Shown: positions 1 through 7,975, counted from the first letter of the stretch. The stretch is DNA of 19,849 nt from Kerstersia sp052103615 (GCF_052103615.1 NZ_JBQEKA010000056.1:1-19849), one strand, 5' to 3'. A program made the numbers and translations. Notes: generated by a model not told the origin, from the sequence alone.

Positions 1-686
1 CAGATCCCCGGGCGCACCCAGTGCTGCTGCCCATCCGGGCGCGTCGCCAGCGCAGGATACCGCAAAGCGGCGGCAGAATTACAGACACTGAGCGGGCCAT
101 CGTAACCACCCGCTACTTGATCGAACACCTGCATCTGCGCCGCCACGCCCGCCGGGCCATCCGCCTGGGCGAAGTGCGTCATGCGCCCGACCGTTCCCAG
201 CTTGCCCTGATGCCGCAGCGCCTGCGCCCGCTGCCAGGCGGCCTCATATTGCGCGGGCGTGAAACCCAGCCGGTTCATGCCGGAATTCAATTTGATGAAG
301 ACATCCAGCGGCGCCGCCAGCGGCGTTTGCTCCAGCATGGCCAGCTGCTCGGTATTGTGCACCGCGGCGCGAATGCCGTGCTGCGCCATCACCGCGAGGT
401 CGGCTGGCTCGAAGAACCCTTCCAGCAACAGCAAGGGGCCTTGCCAGCCCGCCGCCCGGCAGCGCAAGGCTTCCTCAAGATCCAGCATCGCCAGGCCATC
501 GGCCTGAGCAAACCCCTGCACGGCACGCTCAATGCCGTGGCCATAGGCATTGGCCTTGATGACCGCCCAGACAGCCGGCTCACGGCCGCCGGTGGCCGCA
601 ACCGACTGCCGCAGCACCTGGCGGACGGCGCCCAGGTTATGGGCCATGGCAGGAAGGGAAATTTTCGCGAAAATAGGGCGAGGCAT
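1..686 (-). CDS. alr: Alanine racemase, 3' end cut by the window edge
   Basis: This is a PLP-dependent, cytoplasmic fold-type III racemase that interconverts L- and D-alanine and supplies D-alanine for peptidoglycan. About 228 codons are visible and the frame stays open to the left edge, so the C-terminal domain is missing. The product starts MPRPIFAKISLP. The PLP lysine lies in AVIKANAYGHG (K40). Further family signatures are FIKLNSGMNRLG, VCNSAAAL and WVRPGI, the last close to the left edge. The ATG at 686-684 opens at the usual N-terminus, and no strong Shine-Dalgarno sequence precedes it. The leader holds a 7-bp inverted repeat (713-732) and a 6-bp one (736-756), both of unknown role. fghA lies upstream on the same strand, about 280 bp away and behind a terminator, so alr is probably transcribed on its own. 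Whether this is the biosynthetic (Alr) or catabolic (DadX) paralogue cannot be told here. Confidence 0.93.
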   Translation of the reverse strand, partial: MPRPIFAKISLPAMAHNLGAVRQVLRQSVAATGGREPAVWAVIKANAYGHGIERAVQGFAQADGLAMLDLEEALRCRAAGWQGPLLLLEGFFEPADLAVMAQHGIRAAVHNTEQLAMLEQTPLAAPLDVFIKLNSGMNRLGFTPAQYEAAWQRAQALRHQGKLGTVGRMTHFAQADGPAGVAAQMQVFDQVAGGYDGPLSVCNSAAALRYPALATRPDGQQHWVRPGI

Positions 687-862
687 GATGGTGGCTGGAC
701 AAGTTGCGCGGCAACCGGCACGGCCGCCGGTTCCTCAGCGTACTAGTCTAACGCTGCCCCGCGCAGGAAGAAACCGCCAGCGCCCAAAAACGCCGCGCCC
801 CGGCAAGACCTCAATCATGGCCACACCCGGGGCCTCACGCAGAAAGGCATCCCGGGCGTCGC

Positions 863-890
863 AAAACCTGCCATGAAGCCTCATGGCAGG
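863..890 (-). terminator. Intrinsic terminator after fghA
   Basis: A perfect 10-bp stem (CCTGCCATGA at 867-876 and TCATGGCAGG at 881-890) with a 4-nt loop is followed on the minus strand by TTTT (863-866). It lies about 75 bp beyond the fghA stop. The distal arm is also part of the first unit of the tandem array at 878-945. Confidence 0.6.
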
Positions 891-945
891 GCCTCATGGC
901 AGGGCCTCACTGCCAGAGCTCCACTGCTAGGGCTTCACTGCGGAC
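878..945. repeat. Imperfect 13-14 bp tandem array after fghA
   Basis: Five units begin at 878, 891, 904, 918 and 932, with spacings of 13, 13, 14 and 14 bp. The first two are GCCTCATGGCAGG. Later ones drift to GCCTCACTGCCAGA, GCTCCACTGCTAGG and GCTTCACTGCGGAC. The array fills most of the space between the fghA stop (966) and its terminator. The unit resembles those of the arrays at 5194-5263 (reverse complement) and 15732-15770. Confidence 0.7.
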
Positions 946-965
946 ACTGAGACCTGCCTCAACGC

Positions 966-1826
966 TTACGCCTTGAGAATATCCGCATGGTGAGCAATAT
1001 GGCCGCCGATAAAGCTGGAGATGAAATAATAGCCATGGTCGTAGCCCGCCCGCCGGTTCAGCACCAGCGGCTGCCCCGCCGCCGCGCAGGCCTGCTCGAA
1101 CAGATGCGGGTGCAGTTGCTCCTGCAGAAAGCCGTCGTCCAGCCCCTGGTCGATCAAAATCCCTTCCGGAAACACGCTGCGGCCAGCTGCCTGCATCAAG
1201 GCCGTGGCGTCGTAATTCGCCCAGGCCGCACGGTCTTCGCCCAGATATCCGCCCAGCGCCTTATGGCCCCAGGGGCATTGCGATGGCGCGGCAATCGGCG
1301 CAAACGCCGACACCGAACGGAAGACCTGCGGATTACGCAACGCCAGCACCAAGGCGCCATGCCCCCCCATGGAATGCCCGAAAATACCAGTGCGTGAGGG
1401 ATCGCCGTTGAACTCGCGCTGCACCAGCGGCACCAATTCCTTCACGATATAGCTGTCCATGCGGTAATGCTCGCGCCAGGGCGCTTGCGTCGCATCCAGG
1501 TAAAACCCCGCGCCCGTTCCAAAATCCCAGCTCTCGTCTTCCCCGGCCGTGCCCGCCCCGCGCGGGCTGGTATCCGGCGTGACCAGAATCAGCCCGGCCT
1601 GCGCCGCCAGGCGCTGCGCCCCCGCCTTGATCATGAACGTCTCTTCCGTGCAGGTCAGGCCCGCCAGAAAAAACAGCACGGGCAGGCTTGCCGCCTGCTG
1701 CCCAGCCTGCGGCGGCAGGTAAACCGAAAAACGCATGGGCAGCCCGATCTCCGCCGAGGCGTGGCGATAATAGCGTTGGCTGCCCTCAAAGGCGCGATGC
1801 TGCGATAGCAGTTCCAGCTCAGACAT
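966..1826 (-). CDS. fghA: S-formylglutathione hydrolase
   Basis: This cytoplasmic serine esterase (esterase D family, 286 aa, normal length) hydrolyses S-formylglutathione to formate and glutathione, the last step of glutathione-dependent formaldehyde detoxification. The alpha/beta-hydrolase nucleophile is S152 in GHSMGGHGAL. The likely acid is D230 in DQGLDDGFL and the base H264 in GYDHGYYFI. FLAGLTCTEE and the PDTSPRG loop are also typical of the family. The ATG at 1826 has an excellent Shine-Dalgarno sequence (GGAGGA, 5 nt before it). The usual partner, the glutathione-dependent formaldehyde dehydrogenase adhC, is not in the window. The gene is divergent from hpnC across about 190 bp and is followed by a repeat array and a terminator. 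Confidence 0.95.
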   Translation of the reverse strand: MSELELLSQHRAFEGSQRYYRHASAEIGLPMRFSVYLPPQAGQQAASLPVLFFLAGLTCTEETFMIKAGAQRLAAQAGLILVTPDTSPRGAGTAGEDESWDFGTGAGFYLDATQAPWREHYRMDSYIVKELVPLVQREFNGDPSRTGIFGHSMGGHGALVLALRNPQVFRSVSAFAPIAAPSQCPWGHKALGGYLGEDRAAWANYDATALMQAAGRSVFPEGILIDQGLDDGFLQEQLHPHLFEQACAAAGQPLVLNRRAGYDHGYYFISSFIGGHIAHHADILKA

Positions 1827-1920
1827 GACTTCCTCCGGTATTCATCTTCGGCGGGATAGTACCGCAGATGCCCGGCGCTCCCGATCCTGGCGGCCAGCCG
1901 CAGCCGCCCTGCGCCAAACA

Positions 1921-1968
1921 CCAGCCCAACCATTCGCACCAGCCAAACCATTCCCCAGCCGAACCATT
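1921..1968 (+). repeat. Three direct repeats CCAGCCnAACCATT upstream of hpnC
   Basis: CCAGCCCAACCATT (1921-1934), CCAGCCAAACCATT (1939-1952) and CCAGCCGAACCATT (1955-1968) differ only at position 7. Their starts are 18 and 16 bp apart. The last copy runs into the candidate -10 hexamer of hpnC. They may be operator half-sites on nearly one DNA face or the product of replication slippage; the sequence alone does not decide. Confidence 0.75.
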
Positions 1969-1973
1969 ACAAT
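1968..1973 (+). promoter_or_regulatory. Candidate -10 element for hpnCDE
   Basis: TACAAT matches the sigma-70 -10 consensus at five of six positions and lies 40 bp before the hpnC ATG. No convincing -35 hexamer is seen 16-18 bp upstream, where the direct repeats sit. Such a promoter might depend on an activator. Confidence 0.35.
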
Positions 1974-2012
1974 AGTGCGCTGCCGCGCCTTCCCTCATTT
2001 CTGTATTTGCCC

Positions 2013-2840
2013 ATGGCTGTCGGACACTACGAAAATTTCCCCGTCGCTTCCTTGCTGCTGCCGCGCCATTTGCGCCCGGCTGTGCAGGCCATTTACCGCT
2101 ACGCGCGCAGCGCCGACGATATTGCCGATGAAGGCACGGCCCTGCCCGCCGAACGGCTGGCCGCGTTGCAGGACTATGCCCAAGCCCTGCACGCCTGTGA
2201 GCAGGGGCAGGAGCAGCAGCTTCCCCCTGCCCTGGCCCCGGTATTCGTTCCGCTGGCCCAGGCCATGCGCGAGCATGCCCTGCCCTGGCAAGCCTGCCAT
2301 GACCTGCTGTCCGCGTTCATGCAGGATGTCGGCACCCATCGTTACGCGGCGGCGGCCGGGCTGCTGGATTACTGTCAACGCTCGGCCAATCCGGTCGGCC
2401 GGCTGATGCTGGGCCTCTACCGCCATACTGGCGATAGCCGCAGCCTGGAACAGGCTGATGCCATTTGCACCGGACTGCAACTCACCAATTTCTGCCAGGA
2501 CGTGGCCATCGACTGGCAGCGCGGCCGGCTCTATATTCCCCTGGAAGAATTATCCGCCCATGGCCTGCCCGCCACCCATCTGCCTGACTGCCGCGCCCTG
2601 CCGGCCTGGCAGGCGCTGATGGCGGCGCAGACCGCCAGGGCGCGCCGCCTGCTGCTGAGCGGCGCGCCGCTACCGCGCCGCCTGGGCGGCCGCATCGGCT
2701 GGGAACTGCGGCTGGTGATTCAGGGCGGACTCCGTATACTTGAACGAGTGGATGCCGTGCGCGGCAATGTTTTCGACCATCGTCCCGTTCTGGGCGCCCG
2801 TGACTGGATGCTCATGTTCTGGCGTACTCTTGCATCATGA
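2013..2840 (+). CDS. hpnC: Squalene synthase HpnC (hydroxysqualene-forming step)
   Basis: This is a trans-isoprenyl diphosphate synthase of the squalene/phytoene synthase family, 275 aa. In the bacterial HpnCDE route, HpnC converts presqualene diphosphate to hydroxysqualene. Both aspartate-rich Mg-diphosphate motifs are present: ARSADDIADE (D35, D36, D39) and FCQDVAIDW (D163, D167). They are followed by GRLYIPLEEL, typical of the family. I chose ATG 2013; an in-frame TTG at 2007 would add two residues, and neither start has a clear ribosome binding site. The stop overlaps the hpnD start as ATGA, so translation of the two is probably coupled. The order C-D-E is the classical one and separates HpnC from its paralogue HpnD. 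The enzyme is presumably membrane-associated through its lipid substrates. Confidence 0.93.
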   Translation: MAVGHYENFPVASLLLPRHLRPAVQAIYRYARSADDIADEGTALPAERLAALQDYAQALHACEQGQEQQLPPALAPVFVPLAQAMREHALPWQACHDLLSAFMQDVGTHRYAAAAGLLDYCQRSANPVGRLMLGLYRHTGDSRSLEQADAICTGLQLTNFCQDVAIDWQRGRLYIPLEELSAHGLPATHLPDCRALPAWQALMAAQTARARRLLLSGAPLPRRLGGRIGWELRLVIQGGLRILERVDAVRGNVFDHRPVLGARDWMLMFWRTLAS

Positions 2841-3709
2841 CACCCGACGAATATTGCCAGGACAAAGCCGCACGCAGCGGCTCCAGTTTCTACTACGCCT
2901 TCCTGTTCCTGCCGCCGGAACGGCGCCGCGCCATCATCGCGCTTTACGCGCTGTGCCGCGAGCTCGATGATGTCGTTGACGAAGTCAGCGACCCCAGCCT
3001 GGCCAGAGTCAAGCTGGGATGGTGGCGCACCCAGGTGGCCGCCATGTATCAGGGCCAGCCTGAGCACCCTGTCACACGGGCGCTGCAACCGCACCTGCAA
3101 GCCTATGGCATAGATCAGGCGCGCCTGGAAGCCGTCATCGACGGCATGGAAATGGATCTGGACCAGAACCGCTACCTGGACTGGCCCGGGCTGCGCAAAT
3201 ACTGTTGGCACGCGGCCGGCGTCGTGGGCGAGCTGTCAGCCGGCATCTTCGGCTACAACGACCCGGCCACGCTGGTCTATGCAGAAAAACTGGGGCTGGC
3301 CTTCCAGCTCACCAATATCCTGCGGGATGTCGGCGACGACGCCAGGCGCGGCCGCATTTATCTGCCCGTGAATGACCTGCAACAGCATGGCGTGCGCGCT
3401 GCGGATATCCTCAACGGCAATGAAACCGAGGAATTCCGCCAGCTAATGCGTTTCGAAGCAGACCGCGCGCGCCAGCTTTACCGCGAAGCCGTACAGGCTC
3501 TGCCGGAAGCCGACCGGCGGGCGCAACGCCCCGGCCTGCTGATGGCGGCCATTTACTACGCGCTGCTGGAAGAACTGGAACGTGACAACTGGCAAGTCCT
3601 GCATCAGCGGATTTCGCTCACTCCCCTGCGCAAACTCTGGCTGGCCTGGAGTACCTGGGTGAACGGCGGCAAACGGCTGATCCAGCGGCTGGGTAAACCG
3701 GCAGCATGA
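2837..3709 (+). CDS. hpnD: Presqualene diphosphate synthase HpnD
   Basis: HpnD condenses two farnesyl diphosphates head-to-head into presqualene diphosphate, the first step of the HpnCDE squalene route. The 290-aa product is a paralogue of the preceding HpnC. It carries the first aspartate motif in CRELDDVVDEV (D44, D45, D48), the second in ILRDVGDDARRGRIYLP (D164, D167, D168), and FQLTNI between. SSFYYAFLFLPPERRRA at the N-terminus is typical of HpnD and phytoene synthases. It begins in the ATGA overlap with hpnC and ends in another ATGA overlap with hpnE, so the three genes form one tightly coupled operon. A phytoene synthase role is less likely because there is no carotenoid desaturase or cyclase nearby, while HpnE follows directly. 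Confidence 0.94.
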   Translation: MTPDEYCQDKAARSGSSFYYAFLFLPPERRRAIIALYALCRELDDVVDEVSDPSLARVKLGWWRTQVAAMYQGQPEHPVTRALQPHLQAYGIDQARLEAVIDGMEMDLDQNRYLDWPGLRKYCWHAAGVVGELSAGIFGYNDPATLVYAEKLGLAFQLTNILRDVGDDARRGRIYLPVNDLQQHGVRAADILNGNETEEFRQLMRFEADRARQLYREAVQALPEADRRAQRPGLLMAAIYYALLEELERDNWQVLHQRISLTPLRKLWLAWSTWVNGGKRLIQRLGKPAA

Positions 3710-5139
3710 AGGTTGCCGTCGTCGGCGGCGGCTGGGCCGGCCTGGCGGCAGCCATTGCCTTGCGCGACGCGGGCCTGAGCCGCGTGACCGTGTTTGAGGC
3801 GGCCCCCCGGCCCGGCGGCCGCGCCCGGCGCATCGAACACGCCGATTTTCCTGAAGGGCTGGATAACGGCCAACATATTCTGCTTGGCGCTTACCAGGAC
3901 AGCCAGGCGCTGATTGCACGCCTGCAGGCCGCTGACACTGGCCCCCGCCAGCACCCCCGCCTGCGCCGCTCTCCCCTGCACCTGGAAAGCCTGGACGGCC
4001 ATTTCAAACTGCGCGCGCCCGCCCGCTGCCCCGCCCCTTTGCACATGCTGCTGGCACTGGCCAGCGCCCGAGGCTTGAACCTGGCCTCACGCTGGCAGGC
4101 TATCCGGCTGATGCTGACCTTGCAGCGCTGGCGCTGGCAAGTGCCGGCAGACTGGAGCGTTGCGCAGTTGCTCACGCGTTTTCAGCAAGGGGCCGCCTTG
4201 CGCCAGCGGCTCTGGCACCCCTTGTGCCTGGCCGCCATGAACACCCCGGCGCCTCGCGCCAGCGCCGCGCTCTTTGCCGCGGTGCTGCGCGACGGCATGG
4301 CCGGCTCCAGGCAGGCCAGCGACCTGCTGCTGCCCGCCTGCGACCTCGGCGCGCTCTGGCCGGATGCGGCAGTACAGCGGATAGATTGGCGCCCTGGCGT
4401 GACCATACGCGCGCTGCAAGCCACAGATTCCGGCTGGCGGCTGGGCCCGGACAGTCTCCTAGCCGATACGCCAGCGCAGGCGGATGCCGAGACCTATGAC
4501 GCCGTCATCCTGGCCGTGCCGCCGCCGCAAGCGGCGCGCCTGCTGCGCGGACTGCCCGGCACCCCTGGCGCAGATCCTCTTCTGCACGCGCTGGACAGCT
4601 TCGAATTCGAGGCCATCGCCACGCTGAACCTGAAGCTGGCAAGCGCCTGGCGCCTGCCTGCCCCCATGATGCAGCTCGACGACGAGGATGGCCGCCTGCC
4701 GGGGCACTGGATCTTCGACCGCGCCTGGCTCACCGGACGCGTCGATAGCGGTGAAATCAGTATTGTCGGCAGCGTCGCCGGCCCGTTTCTGGAAGCGGGC
4801 CGGGATGCCCTGGCCCAGCGCCTGGATCAGCAATGGCGCGCGCAATGGGCGCGGCGCATTGCCGCCCATGACGGTACAGCCCATCGCGTGGCAGACCAGG
4901 CCGCGAAGGACACGGCGGCCCGCCTTGCCGCGCCGCCCCCGAGCTGCGCCCAGGCCCTGATCGTGGAAAAACGCGCTACCTTTGCCGCCCGCCCCGGCCT
5001 GCTGCGTCCCGCAGTCACCAGCCCTTGGCCGCGCCTGTACCTGGCGGGAGACTGGACAGACACCGGCTACCCCGGTGTTCTGGAGGGCGCGGTACGCAGC
5101 GGCCAGGAAGCCGCCCGGCGTCTGTTCAGCAGCCGCTGA
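3706..5139 (+). CDS. hpnE: Hydroxysqualene dehydroxylase HpnE
   Basis: This FAD-dependent amine-oxidase-fold enzyme (477 aa) reduces hydroxysqualene to squalene, the last step of the HpnCDE route. The N-terminus is a dinucleotide-binding fold (VVGGGWAGLAAAIAL, residues 5-19, with the ribose-binding E31 in VFEAAPRPGGRAR). The C-terminus carries the second FAD motif LYLAGDWTDTGYPGVLEGAV, as in phytoene desaturase relatives. The ATG sits in the ATGA overlap with hpnD, although the Shine-Dalgarno match is weak. The gene ends just before a hairpin shared with thrC. No squalene-hopene cyclase (hpnF/shc) or other hopanoid gene follows, so the final product, probably a hopanoid, cannot be read from this window. 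Confidence 0.94.
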   Translation: MKVAVVGGGWAGLAAAIALRDAGLSRVTVFEAAPRPGGRARRIEHADFPEGLDNGQHILLGAYQDSQALIARLQAADTGPRQHPRLRRSPLHLESLDGHFKLRAPARCPAPLHMLLALASARGLNLASRWQAIRLMLTLQRWRWQVPADWSVAQLLTRFQQGAALRQRLWHPLCLAAMNTPAPRASAALFAAVLRDGMAGSRQASDLLLPACDLGALWPDAAVQRIDWRPGVTIRALQATDSGWRLGPDSLLADTPAQADAETYDAVILAVPPPQAARLLRGLPGTPGADPLLHALDSFEFEAIATLNLKLASAWRLPAPMMQLDDEDGRLPGHWIFDRAWLTGRVDSGEISIVGSVAGPFLEAGRDALAQRLDQQWRAQWARRIAAHDGTAHRVADQAAKDTAARLAAPPPSCAQALIVEKRATFAARPGLLRPAVTSPWPRLYLAGDWTDTGYPGVLEGAVRSGQEAARRLFSSR

Positions 5140-5152
5140 CACCGCTCCGGGC

Positions 5153-5192
5153 AAAAAAACACCCCCTGGCGCAGCAAGCGCGAGGGGGTGTT
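5153..5192 (-). terminator. Terminator between convergent hpnE and thrC
   Basis: A 10-bp perfect stem (AACACCCCCT at 5158-5167, AGGGGGTGTT at 5183-5192) has an inner GCGC pairing. On the minus strand it is followed by seven T (5153-5159 on plus as A7), making a strong intrinsic terminator for thrC. On the plus strand the hairpin follows hpnE by about 20 bp but has only TTCTGT after it, so termination there may be weaker. Confidence 0.8.
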
Positions 5193-5193
5193 C

Positions 5194-5263
5194 TGTCAGC
5201 AATACAGCGCCAGCAATGAGGCGCCTGCAATGAAGTGCCAGCAATAAGGTGCCAGCGCTAGCT
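5194..5263. repeat. Five-unit 14-bp tandem array between thrC and its terminator
   Basis: Five contiguous 14-bp units fill the gap exactly: TGTCAGCAATACAG, CGCCAGCAATGAGG, CGCCTGCAATGAAG, TGCCAGCAATAAGG and TGCCAGCGCTAGCT. Read with thrC (minus strand), the consensus is close to CCTCATTGCTGGCR. The array starts 4 bp after the thrC stop codon and ends 1 bp before the terminator hairpin. Confidence 0.85.
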
Positions 5264-5267
5264 GCCC

Positions 5268-6677
5268 TTACAGCTGGGCGCGGGCCATCAGATACTGGCG
5301 CACGGCCTGGGCATCATTTTCCAGCACATCCACACGCTGCGGACGGTTTTCCAGATCCGCCAAAGCGGGCGGCAAAGCGGCGCGGCGGCCCAGGGCTTCC
5401 TCCAGCGTTTCCGAGAACTTGGCCGGCAGCGCCGTTTCCAGCACCAGCATAGGCACGCCAGGCTCCACGAACTGGCGCCCCACATGCAGGCCATCCGCCG
5501 TATGCGGATCTATCATCAGGCCATCGGCGGTAAAGACGCTGCGGATGGTCGCCAGACGATCGCCATGCGAGCTGGCGCCCGCCACAAAGCCGTACTCCGC
5601 TTCGAAGCGCGGCAATTCCGCGGACAGATCGAACTGGCCGGTCTCGGCCAGTTCGCGCCACAGTTCCGCCACGCGCGCGCCGTCGCGGCCCACCAGATCA
5701 AAGATGAAGCGCTCGAAGTTCGACGCCCGCGAGATATCCATGGACGGGCTAGACGTCTTGTAGGTATGCACTGCGTCACGCGGCCGGTAGATACCCGTCT
5801 GGAAGAATTCTTCCAGCACGTTGTTCTCATTGGTGGCGACCACCAGGCGGCGCACGGGCAGGCCCATGCTGCGGGCAATATGGCCGGACAGCACGTTGCC
5901 GAAATTGCCCGACGGCACGGCGAAGGACACCTGCTGGCCCGGGCCGGTCGTGGCCTTGAGCCAGCCGTGGAAGTAATACACGACCTGGGCGGCGATACGC
6001 GCCCAGTTGATCGAGTTCACGGCGCCCAGGCGGTACTTGGCCTTGAAGTCCAGGTCGCCAGCCAGCGCCTTGACAATATCCTGGCAATCATCGAACACGC
6101 CCTTGAGGGCGACGTTATGAATATTGGCATCTTGCAGCGAGAACATCTGCGCGCGCTGGAAAGCGCTCATGCGGCCATGCGGCGACAGCATGAAGACCTG
6201 CACGCCGCGCTTGCCGCGCAGCGCGTATTCCGCGGCCGATCCAGTGTCGCCAGAGGTGGCGCCCAGGATATTGAGCGTGGTGCCGCGCTGGGTCAGCACA
6301 TATTCGAACACCTGGCCCAGAAACTGCATGGCCATGTCCTTGAAGGCCAGCGTCGGCCCTTCGGACAAGCCCAGCAGGGAAATGCCCTCGCTCAGCGGGC
6401 GCAGCGGCACGACCTCATCGTCGGCGAACACGCCAGGCGCATAAGCGGCATGCACCAGGCGTTCCAGGTCCGCCGCCGGAATGTCATCGGCAAACAGGCT
6501 CAACACCTTGACGGCCAGTGCCGGGTAGGACAGGCCGCGCCAGGATTCCAGCGTCTCTGCGTCCAGGCGCGGCAACTGCTCGGGAATGGCCAGGCCGCCG
6601 TCCGGCGCCAGACCTTCAAGCAGGATGTCGGAAAAGCTTTGCGGCGCCATGCCGCCACGAGTAGAGATATATTTCAT
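5268..6677 (-). CDS. thrC: Threonine synthase
   Basis: This PLP enzyme converts O-phosphohomoserine to threonine and phosphate in the cytoplasm. At 469 aa it is the long (class I, bacterial/fungal) form. It starts MKYISTRGG, the classical N-terminus. The PLP lysine is K113 in TLAFKDMAMQFLG, and the phosphate-binding loop is ATSGDTGSAAEYAL. SGNFGNVLSGHIA and SPSMDISRASNFERF are further signatures. The start codon overlaps the hom stop as ATGA, so hom and thrC form a coupled operon. Homoserine kinase (thrB) is not here and must be encoded elsewhere. The gene ends with a tandem repeat array and a strong terminator. Confidence 0.97.
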   Translation of the reverse strand: MKYISTRGGMAPQSFSDILLEGLAPDGGLAIPEQLPRLDAETLESWRGLSYPALAVKVLSLFADDIPAADLERLVHAAYAPGVFADDEVVPLRPLSEGISLLGLSEGPTLAFKDMAMQFLGQVFEYVLTQRGTTLNILGATSGDTGSAAEYALRGKRGVQVFMLSPHGRMSAFQRAQMFSLQDANIHNVALKGVFDDCQDIVKALAGDLDFKAKYRLGAVNSINWARIAAQVVYYFHGWLKATTGPGQQVSFAVPSGNFGNVLSGHIARSMGLPVRRLVVATNENNVLEEFFQTGIYRPRDAVHTYKTSSPSMDISRASNFERFIFDLVGRDGARVAELWRELAETGQFDLSAELPRFEAEYGFVAGASSHGDRLATIRSVFTADGLMIDPHTADGLHVGRQFVEPGVPMLVLETALPAKFSETLEEALGRRAALPPALADLENRPQRVDVLENDAQAVRQYLMARAQL

Positions 6678-7975
6678 TTCAGGTTTTCCAGGCGCAGTCG
6701 GGTCACGCGGGAATGCACGAAAGGCAGTTGCTCGATGCTGGCGATGGCCTCATCCACATGACGCTCAACCGCCTCATGCGTCAGGAAGATAATCGTCGCG
6801 CCATCTTCGGCCGGCTCCTGAATCATGGAACCGATGGAAATGCCGGCGCGCGACAGAATGCCCGCGATATCAGCCAGCACGCCCGGCTGGTCCTGCACCT
6901 TGAGGCGCAGGTAATAAGCCGTGTGGACTTCGCTGATCGGCAGAATGGGCAAATCGGACAAGGCGTCAGGCTGGAACGCCAGATGCGGCACGCGGTTGTG
7001 CGGATCCGCGGTATGCAGGCGCGTCACATCGACCAGATCCGCAATCACCGCCGAAGCCGTCGGCTCCGCGCCTGCGCCCTGGCCGTAGTACAGCGTGGCG
7101 CCGACCGCATCGCCCCACACCAGCACGGCATTCATGGCGCCTTCGACATTGGCCAGCAGACGTTGCGCCGGCACCAGCGCCGGGTGCACGCGCAGCTCGA
7201 TACCGTCAGCGCGGCGGCGCGTCACGCCCAACAGCTTGATGCGGTAGCCCAGCCGTTCGGCATGCACAATGTCTTCCTGCTCCAGCTGACTGATGCCTTC
7301 GATGTGGGCCTTATCGAACTGCACCGGCACGCCGAAGGCCAGCGACGCCAGCAAGGTCAGCTTGTGCGCGGCATCCACGCCCTCAACGTCGAAGGTGGGA
7401 TCGGCTTCGGCATAGCCCAGGCGCTGCGCCTCGGCCAGCACAGCGGCAAAGGGCAGACCTTTGCTGCGCATTTCCGACAAAATGAAATTGGTCGTGCCGT
7501 TGATGATCCCTGCCAGCCAGCCGATGCGATTGGCCGTCAGGCCTTCGCGTATGGCCTTGATGATGGGAATGCCGCCAGCCACGGCAGCCTCGAAGGTCAC
7601 CATCACGCCACGCTTGGAGGCGGCCGCGAAAATTTCGTTGCCATGCACCGCCAGCAAAGCCTTGTTGGCCGTGACGACATGCTTGCCCTGGGCAATGGCT
7701 TCCAGCACCAGTTCGCGCGTCAGCGTGGAGCCACCGATCAGCTCGACCACGATGTCAATGGCGGGATCCCGCACCACGGCGTATGGATCGGCCGTGACGG
7801 TCACATCGTCATCGACCCGGGCGCGCGCCTTGGCGACATCGCGCACGGCAATCGCTGCCACCTCAATGCGGCGCCCTGCGCGGCGCGAGATTTCCTCGCC
7901 ATTGCGGCGCAGAACATCCCAGACGCCGCCGCCCACCACTCCCAGGCCCAGCAGGCCGACTTTTATTGGTTTCAT
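6674..7975 (-). CDS. hom: Homoserine dehydrogenase
   Basis: This enzyme reduces aspartate semialdehyde to homoserine with NAD(P)H, the branch point to threonine and methionine. The 433-aa monofunctional form has an N-terminal nucleotide-binding fold (VGLLGLGVVGGGVW, from residue 6), a catalytic core (GIINGTTNFILSEM, ADPTFDVEGVDAAHKLTLL), and a C-terminal ACT domain (YYLRLKVQDQPGVLADIAGI) that usually gives feedback inhibition by threonine. The ATG at 7975 overlaps the stop of a short upstream reading frame as ATGA. That frame looks like the tail of an aminotransferase gene (see 7972-8043). The only purine-rich stretch ahead of the start, AAGGA, lies inside this remnant. thrC follows with a second ATGA overlap. 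Confidence 0.97.
   Translation of the reverse strand: MKPIKVGLLGLGVVGGGVWDVLRRNGEEISRRAGRRIEVAAIAVRDVAKARARVDDDVTVTADPYAVVRDPAIDIVVELIGGSTLTRELVLEAIAQGKHVVTANKALLAVHGNEIFAAASKRGVMVTFEAAVAGGIPIIKAIREGLTANRIGWLAGIINGTTNFILSEMRSKGLPFAAVLAEAQRLGYAEADPTFDVEGVDAAHKLTLLASLAFGVPVQFDKAHIEGISQLEQEDIVHAERLGYRIKLLGVTRRRADGIELRVHPALVPAQRLLANVEGAMNAVLVWGDAVGATLYYGQGAGAEPTASAVIADLVDVTRLHTADPHNRVPHLAFQPDALSDLPILPISEVHTAYYLRLKVQDQPGVLADIAGILSRAGISIGSMIQEPAEDGATIIFLTHEAVERHVDEAIASIEQLPFVHSRVTRLRLENLK

Noticed and set aside
2837..3709. Phytoene synthase (carotenoid pathway)
   Set aside because: The adjacent HpnC and HpnE and the C-D-E order fit squalene synthesis; no desaturase, lycopene cyclase or GGPP synthase is nearby.
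5194..5263. CRISPR array
   Set aside because: The units are contiguous, only 14 bp long and have no unique spacers, and there are no cas genes.
5484..6761. 425-codon plus-strand open frame
   Set aside because: It is antisense to thrC, with the same shadow composition and no domain or ribosome binding site.
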